A stretch of DNA of 64,000 nt from NCBI GenBank assembly GCA_046153875.1, contig JBJXFE010000031.1, positions 1 through 64,000 on the forward strand. The letters run 5' to 3'. Positions 24,453 through 33,097 of the stretch are shown here, in pieces. Under the pieces are notes generated by a model. That model searched no databases. It was not told the origin of the DNA and saw nothing but the letters and a program-made list of their open reading frames with translations. Origin of the DNA: JBJXFE01 sp046153875. Its GTDB lineage: Bacteria; Planctomycetota; Phycisphaerae; Phycisphaerales; UBA1924. The number at the start of each line of letters is the position of its first letter. The stretch's first letter is position 1. The translations under genes were made by a program, and so were the position numbers.

Positions 24453-25793
24453 CTAACCCTCACCGGGGTCCGGGGGCTGTGGTTTCGCGTCGGCCGCGGG
24501 GCGCGACGCGTGCTCCGATTCGTCCGGCGCCTGCGCCACGGTCCGCGGCATGCGCGTCCAGACCGCCAGCACCGGCAGCAGGGCGAGCACGCAGAGCGCC
24601 GCGCCCGTCAGGAACGGCGCCCCGGCCCCGGGGTAGATCGGATCGCCCGATTCCGGCGTGAACGCGTGGAAAACCCCCGTCGCGAGCAAGGGGCCGATCA
24701 CGCCCGCGATGCTGTTCAGGCTCGCCAGCGCGCCCTGCAGGAGCCCCTGCTCCGTCGGCGGCACCGCCTTCGACGTGATCGCCTGCGCCGCCGGCCCGGC
24801 CACGCCGCCGATCGACGCGACCGCGATGATCGCGTAGATCATCCACCCCTGCGGGGCCAGCCCGTACCCGATGAACGCGAGCACGCCGATCGCCATGCCC
24901 CCGAGCAGGCACGCCCGTTCGCCCAGCGCCGGGATGATCCGGCGCGCCAGCCCGCCCTGCACGACCGCCGCGGTGATCCCCACGATGAACAGCGACCACC
25001 CCACGTCGCTCGCGCTCCAGTGGAAGCGTGCCTTCATCGACAGCACCCACGTGGAGTGCAGCCCGAACTGCGCCACGTTCAGCAGGAACAGCGCCCCCGC
25101 GAGCGTCGCCACCACCCGGTGCCCAGCCAGCCACCGCAGCGCGCCCAGCGAGCCCGACTTCGCCCATGAGAACGCCCGCCGACGCTCCGGCGGAAGCGAC
25201 TCGGGAAAAATGAAGTACCCGTAGAGCCAGTTGATCAGCGTCAGGATGCCGGCCGCGATGTACGGGTACCGGATGTCCCCGTGCCCGATCAGCCACAGGT
25301 CATTCTTCTCATCCCCGAGCACGCCTCCAACGAGGGGCCCGATCACGAACCCCAGCCCGAACGCCGCCCCGATCATCCCGTACCCCGCGGCACGCTTCTC
25401 CGGCGTCGTCACGTCCGCGATATACGCGCTGCACACCGGGATCGTCGCGCCCGAGATCCCGTTGAGCGCCCGGGTCACGAAGAGCACCGCAAGGTTCGGC
25501 GCGGCCGCCGCGACCAGGTAATCGACCCCCGACCCGAACAACGCGACGAGCAACACGGGCCGCCGCCCGAACCGGTCGGAGAGCGACCCGAGGATCGGCG
25601 AAAAAATGAACTGCATCGCCGCGTACGTGGCCATCAGCGCGCCGACCGCCAGCGAGGCATTGTGCTCCGACCCTTCCGTCGGCAGCCCCTGCACAAACGC
25701 CACAAGCTGCGGCGCCACCGGGATCAGCAGCCCGAACCCGAGCACGTCCAGCAGCAGCGTGACGAAGACAAAGGCGACGCCCGGGCGCCTCAT
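24453..25793 (-). CDS. MFS transporter, TetA/TCR-like
   Basis: A 446-residue inner-membrane drug/proton antiporter-type protein with about 12 helices. MFS motif A is GSLSDRFGRRPVLLVALFGS, and LNGISGATIPVCSAYIADVT and GFVIGPLVGGVLG are typical of the TCR1_2 (tetracycline-resistance-like) subfamily. The start at ATG 25793 (MRRPGVAFVFVTLLLDVLG) follows AAGGGA and matches the family. The substrate cannot be named from sequence; TetA-like planctomycete proteins are not necessarily resistance determinants. Confidence 0.88.
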   Translation of the reverse strand: MRRPGVAFVFVTLLLDVLGFGLLIPVAPQLVAFVQGLPTEGSEHNASLAVGALMATYAAMQFIFSPILGSLSDRFGRRPVLLVALFGSGVDYLVAAAAPNLAVLFVTRALNGISGATIPVCSAYIADVTTPEKRAAGYGMIGAAFGLGFVIGPLVGGVLGDEKNDLWLIGHGDIRYPYIAAGILTLINWLYGYFIFPESLPPERRRAFSWAKSGSLGALRWLAGHRVVATLAGALFLLNVAQFGLHSTWVLSMKARFHWSASDVGWSLFIVGITAAVVQGGLARRIIPALGERACLLGGMAIGVLAFIGYGLAPQGWMIYAIIAVASIGGVAGPAAQAITSKAVPPTEQGLLQGALASLNSIAGVIGPLLATGVFHAFTPESGDPIYPGAGAPFLTGAALCVLALLPVLAVWTRMPRTVAQAPDESEHASRPAADAKPQPPDPGEG

Positions 25794-25921
25794 GCCGATC
25801 CCTTCGCGATGAGGACGCGGGCGGGCAAGGCCCAAAGAATAGCCCACGCCCGCTGGCGAGCGCCCGCCGGGGAGCGACCCCCGGGGCGACGCCGTAAACC
25901 GCGCGAACGCGAGGACCTCTC

Positions 25922-26494
25922 ATGCCGCCGACCTCGTCCGATCCCCTCGACATCCTGCTCGCCCACAACCAGTGGGCGACGCGCGCGCTCCTCGAAAAAA
26001 CTCGTGCCCTCGCGCGCGAACAGTTCCACAAGCCTTTCCCCATCGGCCCCGCCGAACGCGGCGGGCTCCACGCGATCCTCACGCACGTCGTCTCCGCCAT
26101 GCGCCGCTGGGCCGACCGCATCGCCGCACGCCCCGTCCGCCCCACCATCGAGCGTCCGCCCCCCGGCTGGACGCAGCCGACCGAAGCGAAGGACCGCACC
26201 CCGGACGAACTCCTCGCGCTCCTCGACGACGCCACCGCGGACCTGAGGGCCGTCCTCGCCGACGCCCGCCGCCGCGGCCTCGGCTCCATCGTCAAGGTCG
26301 AGCTCTGGTCGCCGCAGGGCATGAAGTCCTACACCTTCACCGCCGGCGGAGCCCTCACGCACGTCCTGACCCACGGCCACTACCACCGCGCCCAGTGCAT
26401 GAACATCCTGCGACACCTCAACGTCCCGGGCCTCTCCGACAAGCTGACCGACATCGATGTGTGCGACTGGCAGCACGAAGTAGAGGGCGGGTGA
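25922..26494 (+). CDS. DinB family protein
   Basis: A 190-residue helical-bundle protein. The metal-ligand pattern of DinB proteins is present: LAHNQWAT near residue 15, LTHVVSAMRRWADR, and THGHYHRAQCMNILR near the C-terminus. A GAGG sequence lies about 10 bases before the ATG. It is divergent from the MFS gene and is the second of four DinB-type proteins. Its cellular role is unknown. Confidence 0.85.
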   Translation: MPPTSSDPLDILLAHNQWATRALLEKTRALAREQFHKPFPIGPAERGGLHAILTHVVSAMRRWADRIAARPVRPTIERPPPGWTQPTEAKDRTPDELLALLDDATADLRAVLADARRRGLGSIVKVELWSPQGMKSYTFTAGGALTHVLTHGHYHRAQCMNILRHLNVPGLSDKLTDIDVCDWQHEVEGG

Positions 26495-26522
26495 CGCAAC
26501 GGACCGGCGGCACTCCCGGACG

Positions 26523-26556
26523 CCGAGGCTGAGCGAGTCCGCGAGCGAAGCCTCGG
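26523..26556. repeat. Intergenic palindromic repeat
   Basis: CCGAGGCT (26523-26530) and AGCCTCGG (26549-26556) form a perfect 8-bp stem; the inner part is GAGCGAGTCCGCGAGCGA. It follows the DinB gene and resembles short interspersed palindromes rather than a canonical terminator, since no T-run follows. Confidence 0.55.
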
Positions 26557-26592
26557 ATTCGCTCGTCGTTGTTCCCGCAATGGCCCGGTACC

Positions 26593-27474
26593 ATGCCTTC
26601 CGGTGTGACACGTGCGCCCGCCAACCCGCCCCGTCTCTGGTGCATCCAAGCCAAGGACGCTCCCATCGTCGCCGTGCTCGCCCGTGTTACCGGCCCGCCG
26701 CGCTGGTCGTGCGTGCTCAAGTGGGACGTGGCACGCGGTCGCGTGCAGGAAGGCGCATGGACGAAACTGCGGTTCAAGGACCGGTCCTGCGCGATCTCGC
26801 CCGACGGCCGGTTCCTCATGTATGTCGCGAAAGGCCCGCTCAAGGGTCTGTTCAATGCGTACCTCGGCGGCGGCATCGCGGTCTCTCGATTGCCGTGGCT
26901 TGCGGCATTGACCGATATCCTGCCCGGTTCGGTCATGGGCGGCGGGCCCAGCCGGCACGCGCTCACGAAGGCCGATCAGGAAAAGCTCTGGGCCCTCTTC
27001 GAGGACCAGCCGGGGTACTACCGCGATGGCAAGTGGCCTGCGCACTTCGGGTCGGCATGGGTGCGCGACGACGCGGAGCGCTACAGCCCGGAGGAGCGCG
27101 CCCGCCGGCGGGGAACGCGTCCTGTTCGGCTATCGGCGCACGCCGCGCTCGCCGGCCGGGGTCTGAGGCTCGTGCTCACTTCGACCCGATCACGACGAGA
27201 CAGCGATTCGGGCGAACGGGTGCGTTTCTCTCTCGAAGCCGCGAAACCGCTCACCGCGGCCGGCACCTTGCGGCATCTCGCCGGCGTGCGCTGGGCCGCG
27301 CCGACTCGGGACGGTCGAATCCTCGTAGCCACCGACGACGGGCATCTTCAATGTCTCGTACCTACGGCCAAGGGCGATCCGCAGACGCCTCTGCGCGTTG
27401 ACCAGGATCACGATCTCACCCGCCTCAAGCCCGACCCCAGGCCGGCCCCGAAGGGCGCCACTGAACCATTGTGA
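26593..27474 (+). CDS. Hypothetical protein
   Basis: A 293-residue frame; the start could be ATG 26593 or a little upstream. The N-terminal part has a repeat-like beta-rich look (RWSCVLKWDVARGRVQEGAW, CAISPDGRFLMYVAKG), reminiscent of WD/propeller blades. The later part is Arg-rich (YSPEERARRR, LVLTSTRSRRD) and ends in another SPDG-like blade (GRILVATDDGHLQCLV). No family was recognised. Base composition is less biased than in the neighbours, suggesting a faster-evolving gene. Confidence 0.55.
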   Translation: MPSGVTRAPANPPRLWCIQAKDAPIVAVLARVTGPPRWSCVLKWDVARGRVQEGAWTKLRFKDRSCAISPDGRFLMYVAKGPLKGLFNAYLGGGIAVSRLPWLAALTDILPGSVMGGGPSRHALTKADQEKLWALFEDQPGYYRDGKWPAHFGSAWVRDDAERYSPEERARRRGTRPVRLSAHAALAGRGLRLVLTSTRSRRDSDSGERVRFSLEAAKPLTAAGTLRHLAGVRWAAPTRDGRILVATDDGHLQCLVPTAKGDPQTPLRVDQDHDLTRLKPDPRPAPKGATEPL

Positions 27475-27709
27475 CCGGGCCGGGCCGCCACGGCGCACTC
27501 ATCACGCCCGCGGGTCGTCCATCGGCGTCCGTGCCGCGCGACCGCCGCACGTCCCACCCGGTCGATATGCACTGCTGCACCTCGCGGGTCAAGGTGCTTC
27601 AACGCGCCAGCATTGCCGGGTACGCTGGTGGCCCGGCCGCAATGGCCGCCGTCCACCGGGAGCCGAAACGTTGCCAACCCGCAGGCCAATTGCCGACCAG
27701 AGCGACCTC

Positions 27710-28393
27710 ATGCCCGCCATCGATCGTGCAATCGACGCTGCTCTGTACGCACGCTGCGATGTAGCGCCCGGCATGCGCGCGATCCTGGCGGTCGGAAAGG
27801 AAGTGCACCCCGGTCCGGCGTGGGGACGGCTGGCGCGCATACGTTGGTCAGCCCAGGACGCGAACGTGGCCGCTTGGTTCAAGAGTTTTCTGCATAAGAA
27901 CCCGGTTCCGGCGCGCGTCAAGGGCTTCTGGTTCGGCGCGCCCGAGATCTACATGAATGCTCCGTGGCTCGATTGGTGCGGGACGAGCGACTTCAAGCTC
28001 GATGATATCGAGTGTGGCTGGGCGACCGGGGTATACCCCGACGAGCCACGCAATGACAAAGTACCGCCTCAGTCAATCTGCCCGCTCGTATGTCTCTTCC
28101 ACGCAGCCAAGGCGCTCGGCGTGGACGTCAAGCGGTACCGCACGCACGAGGAATACGACGCTCGACTCGCCGAACGCCATTCCCTTGCGTTCTTTGCCGT
28201 GTCGCTCGGGTACACCTGCCTCATCGTCAGCCATCTGTTTCAGACGATCGATCCCATTCTCTGGCTCGGCAGGGCATCAGTTTGCGGTGTCGCAGTGGGG
28301 TTCGCTGGTGGTGGCCACCATCAGCTCGGTGTTCTGTCGCGCCAAGGATGGAAGTCGCGCCCCTTGTCATGGAACGGGTTTGATGACGAGTGA
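27710..28393 (+). CDS. Hypothetical protein
   Basis: A 227-residue protein from ATG 27710. It starts MPAIDRAIDAALYARCD and includes VKGFWFGAPEIYMNAPWLDW and WATGVYPDEPRND, followed by FHAAKALGVDVKRYRTHEEYD, typical of soluble alpha/beta proteins. No signal peptide or membrane span was seen. Not recognised. The following DUF1572-type gene starts inside its last codons (11-base overlap). About 235 bases upstream hold no supported gene. Confidence 0.6.
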   Translation: MPAIDRAIDAALYARCDVAPGMRAILAVGKEVHPGPAWGRLARIRWSAQDANVAAWFKSFLHKNPVPARVKGFWFGAPEIYMNAPWLDWCGTSDFKLDDIECGWATGVYPDEPRNDKVPPQSICPLVCLFHAAKALGVDVKRYRTHEEYDARLAERHSLAFFAVSLGYTCLIVSHLFQTIDPILWLGRASVCGVAVGFAGGGHHQLGVLSRQGWKSRPLSWNGFDDE

Positions 28394-28949
28394 CCCGAGA
28401 AATACCGTCGAGTCCTTCGCCGCCGAGTTCCGCCGCCACCGCGCCCTCGCCGAGGGTGCGGCCGCTCAACTCACCTGGGAGCAACTCCGCGCCGCGCTCG
28501 ATCCCGAGGTCAACTCGATCGCCGTGGTCATGAAGCACGTCGGCGGCAACCTCCGCTCGCGCTGGACCGACCCGTTCACCACCGACGGCGAGAAACCATG
28601 GCGCCACCGCGACACCGAGTTCGTCGACGACTTCCCCGATCGCACCGCCATGACCGCCGCATGGAACGCGGGGTGGCACGCCCTCGACGCCGCGCTCGCC
28701 TCGTTCACCGACGCCGATCTCTCCCGCGTGCTCACGATCCGCGCCGAGCCCCACCCCCTCGCCCTGGCGCTCACCCGATCCCTCGCGCACACCGCCTACC
28801 ACTGCGGGCAGATCGTCCAGACCGCGCGCACGCTCGCCTCCCGCGCCGGCACGCCCTGGAAGACCCTCACCATCCCCCGCGGCGGTTCGGCCGCGTTCAA
28901 TCGCTCGATGCGATACCCTGTCTCACTCCAGCACAAGCCAACCCAGTGA
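28383..28949 (+). CDS. DUF1572/DinB-superfamily protein
   Basis: A 188-residue helical bundle starting at ATG 28383, inside the 3' end of the preceding gene. DUF1572 marks are NSIAVVMKHVGGNLRSRWTD, DREFVDDF-like HRDTEFVDDFPDR, and SLAHTAYHCGQIVQTARTLA with conserved His. It ends with the common GxxxxFN-type tail (GGSAAFNRSMRYPVS). It is the third DinB-related gene here. The function is unknown. Confidence 0.85.
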   Translation: MTSDPRNTVESFAAEFRRHRALAEGAAAQLTWEQLRAALDPEVNSIAVVMKHVGGNLRSRWTDPFTTDGEKPWRHRDTEFVDDFPDRTAMTAAWNAGWHALDAALASFTDADLSRVLTIRAEPHPLALALTRSLAHTAYHCGQIVQTARTLASRAGTPWKTLTIPRGGSAAFNRSMRYPVSLQHKPTQ

Positions 28950-28960
28950 TCTCGGGTGCC

Positions 28961-29773
28961 ATGATGTCCTTGTTTGGTGATGATCCCGTTGGCGGCGACG
29001 TTCGCCGAAGCAAGCCGTCGCCGCAGGAAGCCAGGCGTTCCGCCGATTTTCATGCCGCCGAGCGGCTCCTGGCACCCCTCGTCCGCACGTGCTGGATGCC
29101 GCGGATAAACGCCGGAGAGGGTGCGCCGACCTCCTCCCGCTTCGGCGGTCGCCCGGCCCTCCAGCCTGGTGAGGTGTTCCCCATCTGCGGTGCGTGTCAT
29201 ACATCCATGCCGCTGCTCGTACAACTGAACCTTGCTGAGATTCCGGAGGCGGCGCGGGCCGCCATCCCCGCACCGCTGCGCACCGGCCTGCTACAACTCT
29301 TCTACTGCACTAACGGAGACTGCAACAACGATGACTTCGGTGCGTTCACGCACAACGCGCTCGCGCGTGTGCTCGCGGCGTCCACTCTCCCGGCTTTGGT
29401 GTTCAAAGACGGCCCCGCGCTGTCCGCCGCGCGAGTGACCGGATGGTGGCCGCTCCAGGACCTTCCGGACGGCGACGAGGCCGACATCCAGGGCGTGAAG
29501 CTCACCGACAAGCAGTGCCATGAGTACTACGAAACTCGCTATGCCGAGGGCAAAGATGTGCCGATCCAGGGCGACAAGCTGCTCGGCTGGCCCGACTGGA
29601 TTCAGGGTGTCTTCTACCCGAGTTGCCCGGTGTGCAGCGGCCCGATGACCTACGTCCTGCAGGTCGCGAGCGAGGACCACATCCCCTTCATGTTCGGCGA
29701 CGCCGGCGTTGGCCACGTGTGCGTGTGCCCGTCACATCCGGGTCGCGCTTCGTTCTATTGGTCGTGCTGCTGA
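28961..29773 (+). CDS. DUF1963 (YwqG-like) protein
   Basis: A 270-residue cytoplasmic protein. The DUF1963 core shows SRFGGRPALQPGEVFPICGACHTSMPLLVQLNL, LQLFYCTNGDCN, and LLGWPDWIQGVFYPSCPVCSG. Four Cys pairs or clusters (CGACH, CTNGDCN, CPVCS, terminal SCC) suggest metal binding. The start is ATG 28961, 11 bases after the DUF1572 stop, so the two are probably cotranscribed. The last 19 bases overlap the convergent DUF1697 gene. Confidence 0.82.
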   Translation: MMSLFGDDPVGGDVRRSKPSPQEARRSADFHAAERLLAPLVRTCWMPRINAGEGAPTSSRFGGRPALQPGEVFPICGACHTSMPLLVQLNLAEIPEAARAAIPAPLRTGLLQLFYCTNGDCNNDDFGAFTHNALARVLAASTLPALVFKDGPALSAARVTGWWPLQDLPDGDEADIQGVKLTDKQCHEYYETRYAEGKDVPIQGDKLLGWPDWIQGVFYPSCPVCSGPMTYVLQVASEDHIPFMFGDAGVGHVCVCPSHPGRASFYWSCC

Positions 29774-30357
29774 ACTCCCCGAAGCTGTTTCACCGAAGCC
29801 CCGAGCTCCTCGGCCATCCCCAGCATCTTCGTCACCGTGTTCCAGTTCCGGGTCGTGCCCGACGCTTTGAGCGCCCGCTCCACGGCCGACAGCTGCAGCT
29901 TCGACTTCCCGATCCCAACGGGGAAATACAGGAACGCCTCGCGCCCCGACAGCTCGATCCGCTCCGGGTTCGTCTTCAGCGCAGCGATCGCCTCCTCTGC
30001 GTCCGATCCCGCCTCGCCGGTGAGGAACATCACGAGCAGCTTCCCCGGGTCGAGATCGCCGCGCCCCCCGAACGGCCGCGCCGACGCCACACGCCGCAGA
30101 TCCGCCAGCGTCCGCACCGCGACACTCGCCCGGAACCCGTGTTTCGCCTCGACCGCATCCGCCAGGGCCGCCGCCGCTCGTGACATCTCGCGCTTCCCCG
30201 CGCGGAACACCACGTTCCCGCTCGCGATGTACGTCCGCGCATCCGCCAGCCCGACCCCGGCGCACAGCCCGCGCAGCACCTCCATCGGGATCAGGTGCTT
30301 CCCGCCCACGTTGATCCCGCGGATGAACGCCACCCCCACACCCATGCTGACGCCCAT
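29755..30357 (-). CDS. DUF1697 family protein
   Basis: About 200 residues. DUF1697 hallmarks are AFIRGINVGGKHLIPMEVLR, TYIASGNVVFRAGK, FLYFPVGIGKSKLQLSAVER and TTRNWNTVTKMLGMAE. Several closely spaced ATGs exist (30399, 30387, 30357, 30345); 30357 is a compromise and 30345 is equally likely because the conserved domain begins right after. The function of the family is unknown. It is convergent with DUF1963 and divergent from the TPP riboswitch/thiC unit. Confidence 0.83.
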   Translation of the reverse strand: MGVSMGVGVAFIRGINVGGKHLIPMEVLRGLCAGVGLADARTYIASGNVVFRAGKREMSRAAAALADAVEAKHGFRASVAVRTLADLRRVASARPFGGRGDLDPGKLLVMFLTGEAGSDAEEAIAALKTNPERIELSGREAFLYFPVGIGKSKLQLSAVERALKASGTTRNWNTVTKMLGMAEELGASVKQLRGVQQHDQ

Positions 30358-30400
30358 GCCCCAGCCTAACCGGATCTCCGGCGCCATACACTCCGTCACG

Positions 30401-30493
30401 CTCGGGGCGCGGCCGGTACTTCAGGCCTCTGGCCTGTCCGGCCGCTGAGATGAACCCGTAGAACCTGATCCGGTTCGCACCGGCGGAGGGAAG
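30401..30493 (+). promoter_or_regulatory. TPP riboswitch controlling thiC
   Basis: The thiamine-pyrophosphate aptamer core is present: CTCGGGGCGC at the 5' side, GCTGAGATGAACCC, then GAACCTGATCCGGTTCGCAC and GGCGGAGGGAAG at the 3' side. The P3 arm is a short GGCCTCTGGCC hairpin. The GGAGGGAA at 30485-30492 is both conserved aptamer sequence and the thiC Shine-Dalgarno sequence, seven bases before ATG 30500. TPP binding should therefore block translation directly. Confidence 0.93.
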
Positions 30494-30499
30494 CGACCC

Positions 30500-32515
30500 A
30501 TGACGACACTCTCACCGTCCCACCGCCTGGGCCCGCCTCTCCACGGCGCCAGCAATCCCGGCCGTGCCCCCGCCACCACACCCGGCTCCTTCGCCAACGC
30601 CCACGACCTCGGCGGCCCGCTCATGTTCTCATCGCCCGACACCCCGGGCATGCCGCAGCCCAGCGACAAGACCGCCTGGGACTTCCTCCCCGACGGTTGG
30701 AAGGTCGAACACATCGGTGCCACGCTGCCCGATGCCTCGCCGCCTTCTTCCTCACCGTCTCACCGTCTCACCGTCTCACCGTCTCAGACTGTCTTCACCA
30801 CCGCACGCGGCGACACCATCCGTGTCACCCACCCCCGCGGCTTCACCCCCATCACCCAGCTCGAGCACGCCCGCCTCGGCATCATCACCCCGCAGATGCG
30901 CCGCGTCGCCGAGCGCGAGCCCCACTTCGCCGAACTCTCCGGCGGTTGTGGCCCAGAGGCCGTCCGCGACGAGGTCGCCGCCGGCCGCCTCGTCATCCCC
31001 GCCAACATCAACCATCTCAAGCACCGCCTCGACCCTATGGCCATCGGCCGCGCCAGCCTCACCAAGATCAACGCCAACATGGGCGCCTCCCCTGTCTCTT
31101 CAAGCATCGAAGAAGAACTCGAGAAACTCGACTGGGCGATCCGGTGGAAAAGTGACACAGTGATGGATCTCAGCACGGGGGGGGACCTGGATGGGTGTCG
31201 GGCGGCGTTTATCGCGCACAGCAGCGTGCCGATCGGCACGGTGCCGATTTATTCGATGATCGTGGGGAGGAAGATTGAAGAGTTGACCTGGGAGGTCATA
31301 CGGGAAGGGCTGCACCACCAGGGTGAACAGGGAGTCGACTACTTCACGATCCACGCGGGCGTGCGGCGGGGGCATCTGAAGTACGTGAAGAACCGCTTGA
31401 TCGGGATCGTGTCGAGGGGCGGGTCGCTGCTGGCCAAGTGGATGCTCGTCCACAACGACGAAAACCCCATGTACGTCCACTGGGACGAGATCTGCGACAT
31501 CCTCCGCCAATACGACGTGACGTTCAGCATCGGCGACGGACTGCGCCCGGGCGGCCTGGCGGACGCGACGGACGAGGCGCAACTGGCGGAGCTGGAGACG
31601 CTGGGCGAACTGACGGAGCGGGCGTGGCGGCGGGGCGTGCAGGTGATGATCGAGGGGCCGGGGCACGTCCCGCTCGACCAGATCGAGTGGAACATGAAGC
31701 TCCAGCGCCGCCTGTGCCACGGGGCGCCGTTTTATGTGCTGGGGCCGCTGGTGACGGACATCTTCCCCGGGTACGACCACATCACGAGCTGCATCGGGGC
31801 GACGAACGCCGCGTACCACGGCGCGGCCATGCTCTGCTACGTGACGCCGAAGGAGCATCTGGGGCTGCCGAAGAAGGACGACGTGAAGCAGGGGTGCATC
31901 GCGTACAAGATCGCGGCGCACGCCGCGGACGTGGCGCTGGGGATCCCGGGAACGAGGGACCGGGATGATGAACTGACGAAGGCCCGGGCGGCGCTGAACT
32001 GGGAGAAGCACTTCGAGCTCTCCTTCGACCCCGACACGGCCCGGGCGTACCACGACGAGGACCTCGACGTGGACACGGACTTCTGCGCCATGTGCGGGCA
32101 CGACTGGTGCAGCGTCCGCATCAGCAAGGAGATCCAGGAGTTCGCCTCCGGCAAGGCCGACGGGTTCGAGCGGCTGGGCGGGGCGGACCACGACAAGCCG
32201 GGTGCGCCGCGCAAGTCCGACGCCCTCACGCCCGAGCAGCAGGAAGTCCTCGCGAAACGCGGCGTGCTCTCGCCCGAGGAGATCCATCGGCTGGCGACGA
32301 AGACCCGGCGCGCGATGACGGAGCGTGGCACCGCCCTTCCGGGCGGTGAGGACATCGCCCCGAAGGGCGATGCCACGAAGCTCTCGTGCCACTCGGATTA
32401 CGTGGACCCGGACACGGCGAAAGACCTGCAGCGCGAGCGTGCGGGCGGGGAGGTGCTGGTCGCGCTCGATGTGCGGCCGGCGCTGGGGATCGGGAAGGAA
32501 GACCGGGTGATCTGA
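30500..32515 (+). CDS. thiC: Phosphomethylpyrimidine synthase
   Basis: A radical-SAM-type enzyme converting AIR to HMP-phosphate in thiamine synthesis. Conserved blocks include TPITQLEHARLGIITPQM, VIPANINHLKHRLDPMAIG, MDLSTGGDLDGCR, GPGHVPLDQIEWNMKLQ and DIFPGYDHITSCIGATNA. The C-terminal [4Fe-4S] motif is CAMCGHDWC (about residues 528-536). At 671 residues it is longer than a normal ThiC. Two pieces look inserted: an octamer repeat encoding SPSHRLTVSPS-type sequence (about 85-95) and a palindromic element near residues 609-626. Both keep the frame and neither touches the cluster motif. A TPP riboswitch controls it, and the next gene overlaps its stop by one base. Confidence 0.96.
   Translation: MTTLSPSHRLGPPLHGASNPGRAPATTPGSFANAHDLGGPLMFSSPDTPGMPQPSDKTAWDFLPDGWKVEHIGATLPDASPPSSSPSHRLTVSPSQTVFTTARGDTIRVTHPRGFTPITQLEHARLGIITPQMRRVAEREPHFAELSGGCGPEAVRDEVAAGRLVIPANINHLKHRLDPMAIGRASLTKINANMGASPVSSSIEEELEKLDWAIRWKSDTVMDLSTGGDLDGCRAAFIAHSSVPIGTVPIYSMIVGRKIEELTWEVIREGLHHQGEQGVDYFTIHAGVRRGHLKYVKNRLIGIVSRGGSLLAKWMLVHNDENPMYVHWDEICDILRQYDVTFSIGDGLRPGGLADATDEAQLAELETLGELTERAWRRGVQVMIEGPGHVPLDQIEWNMKLQRRLCHGAPFYVLGPLVTDIFPGYDHITSCIGATNAAYHGAAMLCYVTPKEHLGLPKKDDVKQGCIAYKIAAHAADVALGIPGTRDRDDELTKARAALNWEKHFELSFDPDTARAYHDEDLDVDTDFCAMCGHDWCSVRISKEIQEFASGKADGFERLGGADHDKPGAPRKSDALTPEQQEVLAKRGVLSPEEIHRLATKTRRAMTERGTALPGGEDIAPKGDATKLSCHSDYVDPDTAKDLQRERAGGEVLVALDVRPALGIGKEDRVI
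30753..30784 (+). repeat. Octamer tandem repeat in thiC coding sequence
   Basis: Four identical CACCGTCT units (32 bp), preceded and followed by degenerate units. On the minus strand the unit is AGACGGTG, one base different from the AGACGGAG unit found twice in rimO. It encodes a Ser/Pro/His-rich linker in the N-terminal region. Confidence 0.9.
32325..32376. repeat. Palindromic double-hairpin element in thiC
   Basis: Two hairpins lie in tandem: CACCGCCC-ttcc-GGGCGGTG and CATCGCCC-cgaa-GGGCGATG, with outer GTGGCA and TGCCAC also complementary. The first 24 bases equal the reverse complement of the last 24 bases of the intergenic element at 35102-35151. It encodes about 17 residues (GTALPGGEDIAPKGDAT). 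Confidence 0.85.
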
Positions 32516-32991
32516 TGCCCGACGCTTTCCCCCGTTTCGTGGAGACACGCCTCTTCGGGCGGTTGCTCCTGAATGAAGTGGACTGCGGCGACTTTGTGGC
32601 CCGTTGTTATTCGCCCGGGACCAGTCTGTCGGTGGCGGGGCGCGGCCCCGTTAAACTCGTCGCCTGGCCCCCGAAAGACGGCGTGCCCGATCCCGCGAAG
32701 CTCGCGGCGTTCGTCGAGGACAGGTGGGAGGCGATCGTTTCCAGCCTTGATCGGATTCTCGCGGCGGCCGAACCTGTGGTTGCCGAGTCGCTGCGGCATT
32801 TCTGCGATCCGGAGTTAGTCCCGGACACAAGGGCTTTGCTCGCCAGCGTCCGGCTCGACATGATCAAGATCAACGCGGACGGCGACCACGAGGTGCAGTT
32901 CCACGACGTGGCGGATCTCGTGGGGAGTCACGATCTCCTGCTCGGACTCGGTGCGCGGCTCCAGCCGAGCTACGCGCATTTCGATGGGTAG
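32515..32991 (+). CDS. Hypothetical protein coupled to thiC
   Basis: A 158-residue protein whose ATG overlaps the thiC stop (TGATG). It begins MPDAFPRFVETRLFGRLLLN and contains VKLVAWPPKDGVPDPAKLAAF and INADGDHEVQFHDVADLVG. The mixed alpha/beta pattern resembles small DUF2004/DUF6985-type proteins, but this was not verified. No thiamine-related motif was found, so coupling may be incidental. It lies at the border of the repeat-rich island. Confidence 0.65.
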   Translation: MPDAFPRFVETRLFGRLLLNEVDCGDFVARCYSPGTSLSVAGRGPVKLVAWPPKDGVPDPAKLAAFVEDRWEAIVSSLDRILAAAEPVVAESLRHFCDPELVPDTRALLASVRLDMIKINADGDHEVQFHDVADLVGSHDLLLGLGARLQPSYAHFDG

Positions 32992-33097
32992 CGCGCCGCG
33001 TGACCAATGCCGGACGCGGCCAAGCGCATCCAGCAGGATCGGCTGATCCCGCTCAACACGGCCCCGGCGCACAACATCCCCACGCACGACTCGGTGA

